A DNA stretch of 64,000 bases, taken from NCBI GenBank assembly GCA_037074705.1, contig CM073592.1:27624629-27688628 (forward strand), read 5' to 3'. Positions 1 through 28,700 of the stretch are shown here, piece by piece; position 1 is the first letter of the stretch; each line of letters starts with the position of its first letter. Origin of the DNA: Zhengitettix transpicula. Taxonomy: Eukaryota > Arthropoda > Insecta > Orthoptera > Tetrigidae. The notes below the pieces were generated by a model, which made no database searches, was not told where the DNA came from, and was given only the letters and a program-made list of their open reading frames with translations. Made by a program: the position numbers and the translations under genes.

Positions 1-2829
1 CAAAGTACAACTCTCGACGTCCCACGAAATGTGCGCCGACGAAAGAAAACAATGAGTTAGACTTAAAAACTGTATTTCCATTATGTAAAAAATACACATC
101 ACTGAAGAAATTGTGATCCACAATGCTTATTTATTTTTTTATATTGCAAGATTACTTTTCTCTTACTCTGAACACATTTTTAACAGTAAAAATTACAGAT
201 ATTACAATAAAAACTAACATAGAAAACATTTTATTAAATTATCGGTCCAGGCAGGACATTTACTTTTTTAAGAAAAAAAGGACGAACCTAATTCCTAGGA
301 CTGAGATCAAGTCAACAACTTTGTACTCTCTAGGCTGAACACTACGTCAAGTCAAAATGAAGGCACACGCCAACCTGGCATCGTCTTGGCACAAAACAAG
401 CAATTCACCATCAAAATTGTGTGAGTAGCACTTCACCAAAGATACTAGACTAGGACTAAACTACAATAAAGAAAAGAAAAATAGAGCAATTTAGAATGTG
501 AGTGCTTAATACTAAAGCCAAACCATTTAGTCATGGTTATCCAAATTAGACCAGGGAATAATACCAACTTGGATCACATTGTTTAGAGAAAAAAAACAAA
601 ATGATGGTCCTGGTAACCATCTAAAAATAAATAAACATAATAATAAAAATTTGGAACAAAGAGTGGGAATAGAAATTGTGCCAGAAATTTATTTCCCGAC
701 TAAAGTTTCCACAAAATCTAATAGTAAGAACCTCCTAAAATACTGCTTCTAATACAAAACGAAAATGACGTAAAAAGCTTTAAAAAAATTTATGGGGTAA
801 TTTTAAAAAAAGGAACATTTTTTCTCACACTCAATATGTCAGAATTAATCCATACATCCTGGGTTAAATGCAGACATTTTTTTTGTTTTTCTATACTTTA
901 TATCCCATTTAGTAAACGACAATTATAAAGGCTTTTATATTTTATGAGTGTAACAATTTAACAGGAACCTTAGAAATATGAGGCCAACTAGGAAGGTATC
1001 AGCCAGTTATGTACAAAATTTGGCTGCTTAATATAAAAGCCAAATTTTCTCTATTTATAAACAATTAGCATAAAAACAACTAAATTAGTCAGAAGTAGAC
1101 AATAAATCAGCAGAGCGCCATCCACCTGGGGCGTCGACGTCCCAACTTTTAACTTTTGCTTTTGCAGTGTTCTGAAATAAACGTAATAGCAAAAAGAAGA
1201 CATTACAATCAAGCTCCACACCAGTTTTACAAAATAGTGTCAAATCACTGCCCTGACAATCACTAAATATATCAATCCCACCATAATTCAAATATAAAAT
1301 TATTGATCAACTTTAAAGGTTCCCAACTTCATGAAAAATAAGTATCATTCACGATACGAATGTATACAATGAGGGACGAATAAAAGAATTTGCTATTTTT
1401 ATGCTAGAGGAAGATAATAAAATTACCTCAAATATAAGAGTATCAACAATTTGCATGTTTAACGGCCTAATGACATTTCTCTTGTCTGTGTGCATTTTGT
1501 GTGTGTATCTTGACAGCATCCTATGTTGAAGTAACAAGACACACACATAGAAATGAAAAAAAAAAAAAACAGTCATTAACTGACTTAAGCAAAAGGTGTA
1601 ACTAGTATCTTGATATACAAATACTTTTTGAAGATATACTTTTATAATTTTATTCTTGGTTTTTGCAGAAGTAGACGCAGGAAATGTACATGTGTTTCAC
1701 TGCCAAAATCTGGCCAATTTTGTAATTCCTAGTGGCAATTGTCGAAGCACTAAATACATTTTAAGAATTATAACTATACTTGTGAATTATGGAATTTTCT
1801 CTAGCAATTATTGGTCATTACTGCTACTTTAAGTAAACATGTATCTGCTGTCAATAAATCTCTTTGTGAGTAATGAATTTCGTGCCCAAAATTTTCCTCC
1901 TCAAGAGAGAAAGCACTCATTTCTGTATGTATTTTCAATATGGGACATGTGCTATGAACCTAGGAACTACATCCAGTTCTACAATCTTACACCAATTTCT
2001 CATAATAGGAAGAAAAAACTATTCTCTCTTTGCTTTATGCTTAGAAACAGCATTTATAAATGACAGTCGGCTAATTTATTGGAATAGGAAAGAGAGAAAG
2101 ACAATGTGGCTTATCTGAGTGTTAAAGGTGCATTAACACATGTGTAAGCCTAATTATTTTTCCCTCTTTCCTATTCCAAACAATTGTGTATGTATATACA
2201 AACAAAAGTGGCAGCAAGTTCAGCAGGAAGAAATTATAGGCTTGCTTTAGAAAAAAATAAAACACTACAAATAAAATAGAAGCTAAAAGCATTCACACAC
2301 TTAAACTACAGTTTGAAGGAACAGGAACAAATGCTAATAAATTAATTTAGAGAAAGCGTTTGGAAGGCAAACAACATGACAAATTTGAGGAATAATTTTT
2401 AAGAACCATTTGTAGACAGCCTGGAGCACAATACATTACACTTTTTATATAAAAATGGATGGCTTCAATTCAATTTTTATTTATGTTTCTAACAAAGATA
2501 AATATTTAGATAAGTTTAAGAAGTTAGTCTCAAATATTTCAAAAAGACATGCAGATTGTCTCACATTTTACCTGCCTTCGCTTTCTCTCCCGAAAAAATA
2601 TCGGTAGGTACCACTTAAGGTATATAACTAAAAATTAATACAGATTATCTCGTCCGACCTTTCACACTTATATACACAAGTCAAGTGTGTCATTCACACG
2701 CAAGGGATAAAACAAAAACAGGAGTAAAATAAGACAGAAAAAATTAAAATAAATAAAACAAAAAAGGGTGAGACAGGATGTCGATCTTCTCATGCACACC
2801 CCAGAGCTCGTGTTAGTGGCCAAGCACCG
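1..2829 (-). other. PTEN 3'UTR / downstream flank
   Basis: AT-rich sequence after the PTEN stop, with several AATAAA motifs on the minus strand and no recognised gene. It contains a 100-bp hairpin (2079-2179) and a GC-richer stretch with a strong minus-strand acceptor near 1171 (see findings). The end of the transcript cannot be fixed. Confidence 0.5.
2079..2179. repeat. short hairpin element, TAGGAAAGAGAG family
   Basis: Arms of about 21 nt (2079-2099 and 2159-2179) are near-perfect inverted repeats containing GGAATAGGAAAGAG. The interior has a further perfect palindrome, GTGTTAA...TTAACAC. Same terminal motif as the copies at 13.5, 13.7 and 25 kb. Confidence 0.75.
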
Positions 2830-18332
<15,503 letters not shown>

Positions 18333-19130
18333 CCGTGTATAGTGACAAATCTCTTTAGATGACGAACCAAGTTCTGGTCCCCTCTGATCCTCCACACAAA
18401 CATGAAGCGGGGTAGCAGAAGCTGAAAATTGTTCCGATTTTAAATTTTCTAGTCTCGACTTTCTGCAAGAAAAGCATAACCCCATAAAAATTTCACTACG
18501 CCACGCAAAAATAATTACAAAAATATATTTATAATCAGCTTTCACTTGAAGTGTCAACTAACATTGAAATAAAAGAACGCATCACACAACGTAAAGGGTG
18601 CACACGCGCAGTTCCGTATATGACAAAAAGAGACGCCGACGTGTTTCTATATCATCCGGGGCAAATTTTGACGACGTTAAATTCGTCAAAATTATGGACA
18701 CCGTTAACCGAAGGAACGAGCATTCGTAGCAGTAGCAGCTTCGACACAGATACACACAACGACAATTCCAGTTAGGTGGGGGATAATTACTGAGTCACGG
18801 CATTTTTCACAAAACTGTCGACTGCAATATTACAAATAACGAACTCCCGAATTCTTAAAATGGCGCCACAGAGTAAGAGTTTTCAGGCTCAACGGCGAGA
18901 AGTGACCCCCATTCCGTGGGTTTCCTTTGTCTCACAGCAGCCACCAACACACACACACACACACATACACAGTGTTTCCGGAAAAGTTTTACTTCCGCAC
19001 AGACAAGTCACACGAACTCTCTCGTGATCGACGTTTTCTTATGCAAATGTCACCAGCGACGACCCTCCGAGTCGGCTTTCAATAAAATACCATCTCAGTA
19101 CCGATAAATCAGCGGGATACTTTTTTCTCG
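18333..19130 (-). promoter_or_regulatory. CpG-rich 5' flank of PTEN (probable promoter/5'UTR)
   Basis: Unlike the AT-rich surroundings, 18580-19130 is rich in CpG (for example GACGCCGACGTG, GACGACGTTAAATTCG), which fits an unmethylated insect promoter region. An (AC)n run lies at 18947-18970. No TATA box or initiator was identified with confidence. Confidence 0.45.
18947..18970. repeat. (AC)n microsatellite
   Basis: Dinucleotide run, one interruption (CATACAC). Confidence 0.9.
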
Positions 19131-19721
19131 TAAACATCAAAGTATTTCAGACATCGGTCCACCGCCTTCCATGCGTTAACCGTTCCGTGCGGGAACAGGT
19201 TCGAGATTCGACTATAATTATTCATTTTCTATGGATCATGACTTGAACTGGGTCTCTATTGTAAGGCAAGAATAATACTGCAACCTGAAGAAACTATTGG
19301 ACAGTGTAAGCCAGATTTCAGGCTGATAAAAAACGTAGACTGCTAATAATAATAAACTAAAATCTATAAAATAAAATTCTTCATATGTAAATAGTCCACT
19401 TTTATGGCTAAGAACACTACAGTCGTGGAGTAAAATGTTTAAACATATTAGCTCTGATTAGAATGAATGGTGTTCATTCAGATGACTAATTTTCTTTATA
19501 CCGTCGGGAATACTTGCTTTCAAAGCTGTCGAGCAGCGACTGAACACTGTTTACAGCTTACTGGCCCCATAGGTTCATTCTCTATGCATTCAAAATCAAT
19601 ATATATATATCCCAAATGGTTTATTAGGCATTAAAATATTTCTGGAGATATATATATATAGGTGGGTGTGTGTATCCAGCAATATTCCTCTGAAATTATA
19701 AATCAATTTCATATTCATTTA

Positions 19722-20065
19722 AGAAAGAGGAAGAAGGAAGATCTAGAAAGTTTTGAAATATGGTGTTGGAGAAGAATTGAAAAAAATGAAGTGGACAATA
19801 ATAATGGTAAAAATGAAGGGTACTAAGGAGAGTAAATGTATATAGTTACACCTTGGCTACAGAAAGAAAAACTGGATCGCACACATTTAAATTGTTTACT
19901 GCACATTATCGAAGGAGTTCTCGGTCTTGGAAGACGATGAGTTGGCTGTTAGACGACTTGAAGAGAGAAAAAATAAGGTATTAGGTGACGATGGAAGTAG
20001 ATGAGGACCGGGCAAAGTGGAGAAAGAAATATACAGACCAAATCCAACGTCCTTCCTGTAATAAT
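19722..20065 (+). mobile_element. decayed LINE 3'-end fragment (endonuclease-reverse transcriptase type)
   Basis: In one plus-strand frame, with stops, it reads RKRKKEDLESFEIWCWRRIE and later LLHIIEGVLGLGRR. This is the 'EAFExWxWRRxEKI...IGH...VIEGxxxGKR' carboxy-terminal pattern of a widespread insect LINE group. Pseudogenic. Confidence 0.7.
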
Positions 20066-22939
20066 AACTCATTCTGTATATAACATCAATCAGCCTACCG
20101 GTTTACTCCACACACATTCTACGCTAACCTGGAGAGACATAAATTAGATTAAAAATGTCAAAGTTTGACGAACAAGTTTGTTTTGTAACTGTTTAGTTTA
20201 AGTAAAATTTTGCATTCTCTTTCAGGACGCTCAATAATCAAAATTAAATAAATAACAAGGGGAAACCGAGGAATTCTTGTAAAATATGGTTGTATAGATT
20301 ATTTGGAGAGTAAAAATCTAGGCGGAGTGTTACGTCGGATAAATTATATTAATACAAGTATTTAGGAACGTGAAGGACTGTACTGAAGTGAAACTAACGA
20401 TAAGACTTGTAGTATTTGATAGTTACCAGCAACAAAGCTGGTTTGATTCCTCCCGAACTTTACAACCAACAAATACTTATAACATTCAATCATTTTCCGT
20501 ACATATGTTATTTTTAGCATACATTATTACGCCCCTCTGCCCTCGATTATTTCGAAGCCGTCATTTACTGATATTCTGTGCAGATAATATATTAAGTGTT
20601 CTACAAAATTTCAATTGTTTCTAGTTTAACCAATTTATTTATGGATTTACAAACCTGTTCACATTTCACTTCCGTAAAAATCAATCTCACCATTATTCAA
20701 CAACCCGACAGTAAATATGTAAATTTAATGTGAATGTTGCGCACTTTGTCACCTGTTAAGACAACATGCATCACATCTGAAAGGTTCACCAATTCATACT
20801 TGGAACATTAATTAAAAAGCGTCTACAACTAATGAATTTTTTATGGGCGCTCATTGGATTCCCCCACAATCGAACTGTTATAGCCATTCTTCCCAACTAA
20901 AATCGACGAATACCTTCGCATGTGAAAAAAATGCCGGCAAAACCTTACCAAATGTAAGAAAAAAAAAATTTCACTGACGTTGACTAGACAATTGTTTCGC
21001 CTCTTCCCGCGTACATCGGCCTTTCTCCTTTATCTTAGCCCGAATATCCTGCCGCACCTCGTGTCCTGTATGCGTGAAGCACGATTTCAAAATACCAGAG
21101 TCCCGGCTTTCCTGCAGATCCCTCAATTCAAGTCTCTCCTATTTTCGCACAAATGTAATGCAGATCTTGAGTGTGTGATATTTTAAATGACTAATAACAT
21201 TCGAGGTTATATTAATTGGGGGTATGAATGATTTGTCATACTCTTTACGCAAATATAGGCCACTCATCTAATAGTTACCATACTTAAGCCACGGCTTCGT
21301 ATTCTCCTTCTCTCTCTCACATACTCAGCATTTAATTCCTTACAACATATCTCGACCGTTATTACCAAAGACTAAGTAACCATATTCAAACTTAATTTTT
21401 GTGTCCTCCCTGTTATCGAATTTGTCTTCTCTCCAGGTTTTGCAAACTTCGAATCCTGTCCTCCATTTCCCAAATTTACAAGCTAATGTTTCACTTCCTG
21501 GATATTTAGAATAATTTATGTCTGTAATATGCTATTCAATAAAAATTAAAACACTCATTTTTCCTATTGCTATCCTATTTCTACGCCTCCACTTAATTTT
21601 ATCAAATCGCAACTCAATCGTTTTTCTGCACGACTTTATCCATCCTTAATATTAACCATTCGATTATTTTTATACAGTGTCTAAGGTTTAAGTTTATTTT
21701 GAAGCCTTACATTTTAAAAGATAAAGAGTGAGCAGTGTAATAAAAAGTAATTGCGCTTACACTGTTGAATTAAGCTACTCTTCTTTGTATGCGTATATAC
21801 CAGAGCCACGGGAAGAAAGAATTCCAGATGATCACGTAGAACAAGCATATTTTCAATCGGGTTCGGTTGAAAATAAAAATTTACAGACTATGTAAAACTT
21901 AATGCGATCTAAATATATCGAAGGAAAAACCAAGCAAGTTGCCTGTGAAACAAGTAGCGACGACGGGAAGATAAAATGCAAAATTCAAATGAAGGATGAC
22001 GCAGTTATGAACAATTTGCAATTTTTGTTTCGCAAAAATAGTTGCTTTTGCTATGGCGATTGAAGATCCACGACCGTGGTCCTATAACTCCCCTAGACAG
22101 GTGGTGGTTATGGTTCAGCTAAGTGAGACATAACTATGTCCCGGAAGCAGCAAAAATTAGGAAAGCCTCACGCTTCCGGTCGAGATAACCATGCCGGTCT
22201 TCGCTGTATTAACTGAATATCCGGCAAGAAATACCCTTACTTGCACAACAATAAGCTTTTTTTTCTCTTATTACCTGAATTCAATTAAATAAAAAAAATG
22301 GGTTGTACATAGTTAACATTAGATTCATGTAATCTTATTGATGTTTTGTGTATATTATACAAATGTTAGTATAGAAATAAATAATGGCGGATATAATTCA
22401 CCAGAATTGAGAAAACCTTTACATTTCACTTCTTTACTTTGATAGACTATTGTTTCCACATTATGGTGTAAAGTTAACCTGCTCTGGTCATTTCAGATGT
22501 TCCGTCTCCAGCTAATCACATTTAATTTCTGGTGCTGTCAAGTACAGATATATTATACAATTATTAATTTATCTCCAAGTAATTTGTTTCGATATGCTGG
22601 TTCTGAAAGCACATTCCATCAGGCTCCATAATCATATGACTAACTTCTAGTGTCCAATATAATAGTGTACACAAATTTATTGTGATATCTAAATTGAAAC
22701 TTCTGGTTGGGCAACTGGATTACACAAAGATCCATTCCCAAGGAGTACCAGAGGATAAATTCCCTCTACTTTGCCCAAGGTAAGGATGATAATTGCACTT
22801 ATTAACATGCACAATATTTTATTTTAATGTTGATACAACTCTTATCTATTCCTTGACCAATATGTTTTATACAACAACTGATAAATAAATTAGTCTTACT
22901 TTCCACAATAAGACATAAATCATATCTTGTGCCTTGCAT

Positions 22940-23460
22940 GGCTGGGCTCAACTGTTTTCAAATACCAGAGTCCTTGTCTTAGGTCAGAAAATCCTTTTCT
23001 AGAAATTTCTCATTTGTTTGCCTTTGCAGTTTGTTGTTCTGTGATCACACTTTATTTCTTTCAAATAGAAGACTATCATCTCCCAAATTTTGAACTTTCA
23101 TGTCGGACAACATCCACCAATTTCAGGTAAGGTAGTAATTCTCTTCCATGTCCTTATAAAATATAGATGTTTATATTTTATACTTGAGAAAGAACCTCCA
23201 GTTATTTGAACTATGTATTTTGGCTGACACTGGAACCAATATTTCTCAGGTAAGCCCCATCATTCTCCCTGCCCATTCATACATAGTTAATTCAACTGAC
23301 AAGTTAGAAGTGCGAATTCATGACCATCTGGCATGCCTTCTCTCCTGACGAAGGGTGCTCAGACCCTAAAAAATTTGGGAACATGCTGTACCTCAGCCTA
23401 ACTGGACTAATCATTGATTTCAGGTAAGTTGACTTCGCTGTCTTTTTCTATCTAAATTTT
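22940..23460. repeat. nested or tandem pieces of the CTGANGA hairpin family
   Basis: Three successive copies of the family end TTTCAGGTAAG (near 23125, 23250 and 23420). One interior is CCTGACGAAGGGTGCTCAG followed by a CCCT-AAAAAATTTGG block (about 23345-23385). A composite of several insertions or duplications. Confidence 0.6.
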
Positions 23461-24885
23461 TAATTTGACCTTGTCACATGTTAGTGATATATATATTCAC
23501 ACACAAGTAACTCTTTTTATTCCTTATGTCCTTCAAATCGTATCTTTCCTATATATAAAAAAAGTATAGTTATATGATCATACATTTTTATTTGTGTAGA
23601 ACAAAAATGCTCATTTAGTAGAATTTTTTAAATTTGGGTCAATTACTTTTCCCTGGTAATTTCCCTGAAATCTTTATTTTCAGGCATCTTATGGAGATCA
23701 GTTCCCTCTTAGTGTCCATCATCTGAAATATTACTGAAAATTCTTTTCAAGAAAACAGAAGTAAAAAACTTTAATTAAAAATTTCTTGAAAACATTCTGC
23801 TAGTGGTTCAGCAACATACGTTGAGAGAATTCATATTGATGGGCAACTATTGTGTGAAAGCAATAGAAATAGCGAACAGGCTGGGCACTTGAACTCATCT
23901 CGGTGGCTGCAAATATTTACATCCCAGTATAGAATCATCTACAAAAATATTAGAGAGCAGAAATTGGTCATATTCAGGAGAACAATAGAAATTTAGATAA
24001 TCTACAAATACTATTTTTAACACTGACAAGACTGGTCTTTTTCACAAGTTAATGCCAGAAAAAAGGGCATTTAGCAAGTAGTGATGGTACAATAAAGTTG
24101 CCACAATCACCAATTGGCCTACCTGCAAGGTCTTACATTTCAAATGTGCAAAGAAACTAACGAATATGCAAAGATTATACAAAAATCAAGGGTTACCACA
24201 AAAGTATTTGAATGTAGGTCTAGAGCGTTTCACATAAAAATAAGGGAACAAAATAGACAAATAGTATCAGTTGTACACTATCGCACTATGCATCATCATG
24301 ACATGGATTTATATTGACTGTAATAAATACTATAGCTGTAATTTGATTATGTTTTACATATTTAGTTTGCATTACACTGTAACTTATGACTTAGAATCCC
24401 AATTTAAGATATGAAACTGTTTTCAAAAAGCAAGTTGGCCGACACAATCCAGCTAGTATGGACGACTAGGAAAAGTGAAATAAATTTCTTTTTTCTCAAT
24501 TGGTTAACATTAATGAGAAACTAATTCTTTTCTGGAATAACTACTATTAGGAACTTTCGAACCTACTTCACTCTTCCAAGATTAATGTTTCTTAATGACT
24601 GTCTACATTATGGAACTTTCATCAAATGACATAGTTTATTGATACATTGAAAGCATTCATATTTATTTGATTTAATATGCACTAATGCTTTCCATGTAAT
24701 TTCTTTAAAACGATTCAGCTATAACTATAAATACATTCAACTTCAACTGTTCACTAGAATTAATGAACAAAATAAAAGTTATCTTCAACAAGCATAAAAT
24801 ATGTTATATAAATATGTGGCACAGAATGAAAATTTCTTGTATGATAGTTCACCCAGCTATGATACACAAAATTATATACTTATAA

Positions 24886-25137
24886 AAAACTCATTTGGAT
24901 AAGGAGGTATAGAGAATGGTTGACTTGTCATAAATTGACAGCGTCACCAGACTGGGAAGTAATAAGGCCAAATTTTTAGGGCCTGAGCACCCTTCCTCAG
25001 GACAGTGGAACTGAATGATGTGCTTGCCAGCTACACATATTTGACATGTTATTGCTTCCCAGCTTGTTGATGCCGATTGTCTATTTAAGGTAAGCAAGCC
25101 ACACTCTGTCCTCCTTTCCTATCCAAACGAGTCAATT
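24886..25137. repeat. hairpin element, TAGGAAAGAGAG family (252 bp)
   Basis: Left end ACTCATTTGGATAAGGAGG and right end CCTCCTTTCCTATCCAAACG are inverted. The interior, read on the minus strand, has CCTGAGGAAGGGTGCTCAGG followed by CCCTAAAAATTTGG, the same as the 13.7 and 23.35 kb copies. Confidence 0.7.
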
Positions 25138-25561
25138 AATTTGAAAATGCCACATTATCTTTACTTGCTTTATATACATAAATACACACATCTACATCTT
25201 TTCAAAGAAATAACAGATAGATAGTGCCAATTATGAAGGTACATCTCTCAAACTCTTTTATTTTAACTTTATTCTCAGGAGCATATATACGGGAGAAAAT
25301 ACTTGCGAGGACAAATTAACAAAGGCACTATATTTTGAAAAGGCATGGACACAATTTCAAAACTTCCAAACTAATCACTTTCTGACCAAGCAGCCAACTA
25401 AATTCCACAACTGAATATCAGTCATCAGATGAATGCGAGTCTTACCTCTCCTCCGTCCAATGGCAGAGAGCATTAAAGAAAACTGCTATATCCCTTACTC
25501 AGCTTCAACATTTCTACAAGACTAATGGGTCATAACTGCACTCTGAACAACTCTGTCCACT

Positions 25562-25706
25562 TCACGCTGTACCACTTACTCCACAGTGCATCTTAGATAT
25601 TTTCATTTTTTCATACGACATTATCAGATCTTCCATCGTGATGGGCCTCAATGCATCATGATATTCATCTTCAGAATCTGTAGTTGGTGTGGGTTTTGTC
25701 TGAACA
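25562..25706 (-). CDS. Atad1: ATAD1 exon 7 (C-terminal helix)
   Basis: Acceptor [52 protein letters not shown] then CGVSGTA and TGA. Matches the human 'IRPVQQQDLHRAIEKMKKSK' tail in position and style. Confidence 0.9.
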
Positions 25707-28700
25707 CTGGAAAATAAAAAATTGTGGTCAGTTTCGGATCAATGATACAATTTTTTTTAGCACTAGTGTCAACCAAAGAAAATTTGAATTGGAATGGCTT
25801 GAGAAAACCAGTTTTTATCAATGAGAAATATTTATTGATAACAGGTCAAGGTGTTTAAATTTCAATTTATTTATGGCAAGACAAATTTATTTTCGTCGCA
25901 CCTAATTTTATTTCCAGTTCGGGCGTAGTCCCGCACCCTATACACTGAAGCATTTCTACACATTTCTCGGATATCTGAACCAGAAAAGTTTTCTGTCAAT
26001 TTTGCCAACCTATCCTTGTCAACATCAGGTGCTAATGGCTCATGTTCCAGAATAAGATCAAAAATTTGCTTCCTTTGGCCAACAGTCTGAAACAAAACAA
26101 GGAAATGATGTAAAAGGATTATATATGTATTAAATAAATAACAGACATTTAGTAATTGAGAATAAATGTTCAATCAAGAAAACATGTAATATCCTATGAC
26201 AATACTAAATACATGGAATTTAAATTAAATTATTTAATCACCTTCAAACCAATAGTAACCCGTTTCAATTAGTTTACCTGAACACTAGAAAGGTTTACTC
26301 TATATAAATAGATTTTAATTTTTGAATATCCACAATCCTACATAGCCTTTGGAAACTTAAACAATTGCTACACAAATTTTGTAATGTAAGCCTCATCTTG
26401 CATGCTGCCAAAATTTAATGTGAATATAGTTGATAATTATGACTCACGGGCAATCCTATGTGAAAAGTTGCTGGCATCCTCCTTATAATTGCCCTGTCCA
26501 GATCCTCAGGCCTATTGGTAGCACCCATAACTATGACAGTGCAGTCATTGGCAGTGTTTAGTCCATCCCACAGAGACATGAACTGTGCCTTCATCATGGC
26601 AGTTGCCTCATGGTCATGAGTGTTACGGTTTCGTAAGAATGAATCTGTAAATTGGAATGTACTATAACAATAAAATTATTATACTTAAACAAAACACAAA
26701 ACAATGCTCTTGATATCGTTTGCATAACCTTTTCTTATCAAATGCTAATTTTAAAAAACTAATACAGAATGCTGATGCCAACTTTTCTCTTCATATTGTT
26801 AGTAGTGTTCTGAATGCTCAGTTCTTGAAAGAGGAACATACAATATAAAAAAGAGCCCCAACACTAGAGTATTATGAAATTGTATTTGAACATATTTATG
26901 AATAAAGTATAGCAACTGAGGCTTAATCAAACAACTTATAAATTGTATAAAAGGTTTCAACCTTAACCAAAGCAGTTACAAATGGTACTTTCAGTTTTAC
27001 AATTTATAATATTAAGTACATTTAAATTTTAAATATTTAATCAAAATACTATCTGACATATAAAAATGCAAGCAATTATTTTTTGGTCTATGTTTAGAAA
27101 AAATTATAAAACTAGTTTTAGAAGTTAAAATACATTTTACTTTTGTTCTCTATTCTAAATTACCAATTTCGTCGATAAATATGATACAAGGCTGTAGCTT
27201 AATGGCCAAGCTAAAGACAGCTGCTGCCAGTTTCTGGCTTTCTCCATACCACTTGTCTGTAAGAATGGATACATCCAGGTTTATGAATCTAGTCTTTGCT
27301 TCTCTGGCAGTAGCCTTTGCAATAAGTGTCTTTCCACAGCCAGGTGGACCGTGCAGCAAGACTCCTGAAATGGTTATAATTGATTAACAAACTTGCATGA
27401 CTAGTAACATAAATGTGAATTTTTACACAAGTGCTATTGACAATATTAATTCATTAACACAAATTAAAGTACAATGAAGAATGCTGGCTTGGTATAATGA
27501 ATTAACTAAATATTCTCGGGTTTCTAACGGAGTGAAAAGGTCTACCTGTGACATTTCAATGATAACGGAATACTTTAAAGCTTGCGTGGAAGCAAAATCA
27601 CTGGGATAAGGTGAGAAATATTTAATAAAAACTATACTTTATGAAGTGTTAAAGAAGAATGGAATGCCTGGAAAAGGAAATCCATTGAGAGACAGAAGTA
27701 GGTTTTAAGAGAATAGGGAAACATGGTTAATGATATTGTAAAACTTTAAAGGAGAAATTACAAAATGGGTCAACATAATAGAAAATAGACTAAAAATATA
27801 ATAAAATCGATACCTTTGGGTGGTTTCGTTAATCGAGAATCTCTGAATAGTTCTTTCTTCTGAATGGGCAATATAACAGTTTCTCTCAGTTCCTGGATAA
27901 CATTTTCTAACCCAGCGATGTCACTCCAGCAAACATTTATGTCATTTGGGTTGACTAGATGACCAGCAATTGTTAACTCATATTCTGTCAAGTCCAGTTT
28001 CTGTAACACCAACACCAAAGTTGTTTAACACAGAGGCTTCAGCAAATATTTTCTTCATTAAACCATCATTTTTCAATATAGCAGTAACTGAAGCTTGCAA
28101 CATCTTTAAAAAGAGTACTACTTTGAATTAAATCAAGTTAGGAAAATAGCAGATACTTTTTTCAATAATATCGTATAACACAGTTTCAATGTTGTTGAGC
28201 TAATAATTGTGAACTAGAAAATAAAAGATCATTATATTGAATCATGTTCTGAATTATTTTAAAAGCTTACAGAATATAGAGGAATATTAGCTCTTAAATG
28301 ATTAAGTCTTTTAATGCACAACAAACAGAATATATTAAGTATTTTCAGAGGCAATTCTGCTGTTTAAATGAAAGGCACGACTATTAAACGTATATATTTC
28401 GATTTTGTTTTAGATTTCCCTCTTACAACAGAATATAAAGGATTCATTTATGTGAAACAAATTACTTTGAATTTTTGTGTAAATGTCAATATATTAACGA
28501 TTAATTGGTAATAAAATGAGAAAATTTAGAGACAAGTCGGGAGATGTGTATGTATATGTGTGTGTGTATATATATATACATACACACTTTATGCCAAAAT
28601 AATTAACTATAACTCTCATGAATTACCTCCAAGTTAGTGGCACCACGATTGTTTTCAATCCCAAGTCTTTTTAACTGCTCCAGAGCCTGCAAAATATATA

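Larger units (their letters stand above)
19131..25561. other. PTEN-ATAD1 intergenic spacer
   Basis: About 6.4 kb without a recognised gene. It holds a decayed LINE fragment (19722-20065) and nested hairpin-family pieces at about 22940-23460 and 24886-25137. The part just below 25562 is expected ATAD1 3'UTR; minus-strand AATAAA candidates lie near 25257-25276. Confidence 0.65.

Noticed and set aside
18333..18557. N-terminal extension of PTEN exon 1
   Set aside because: The frame is open but the extra residues look nothing like PTEN, and the MANTIS start fits insect PTEN. The region is more likely 5'UTR.
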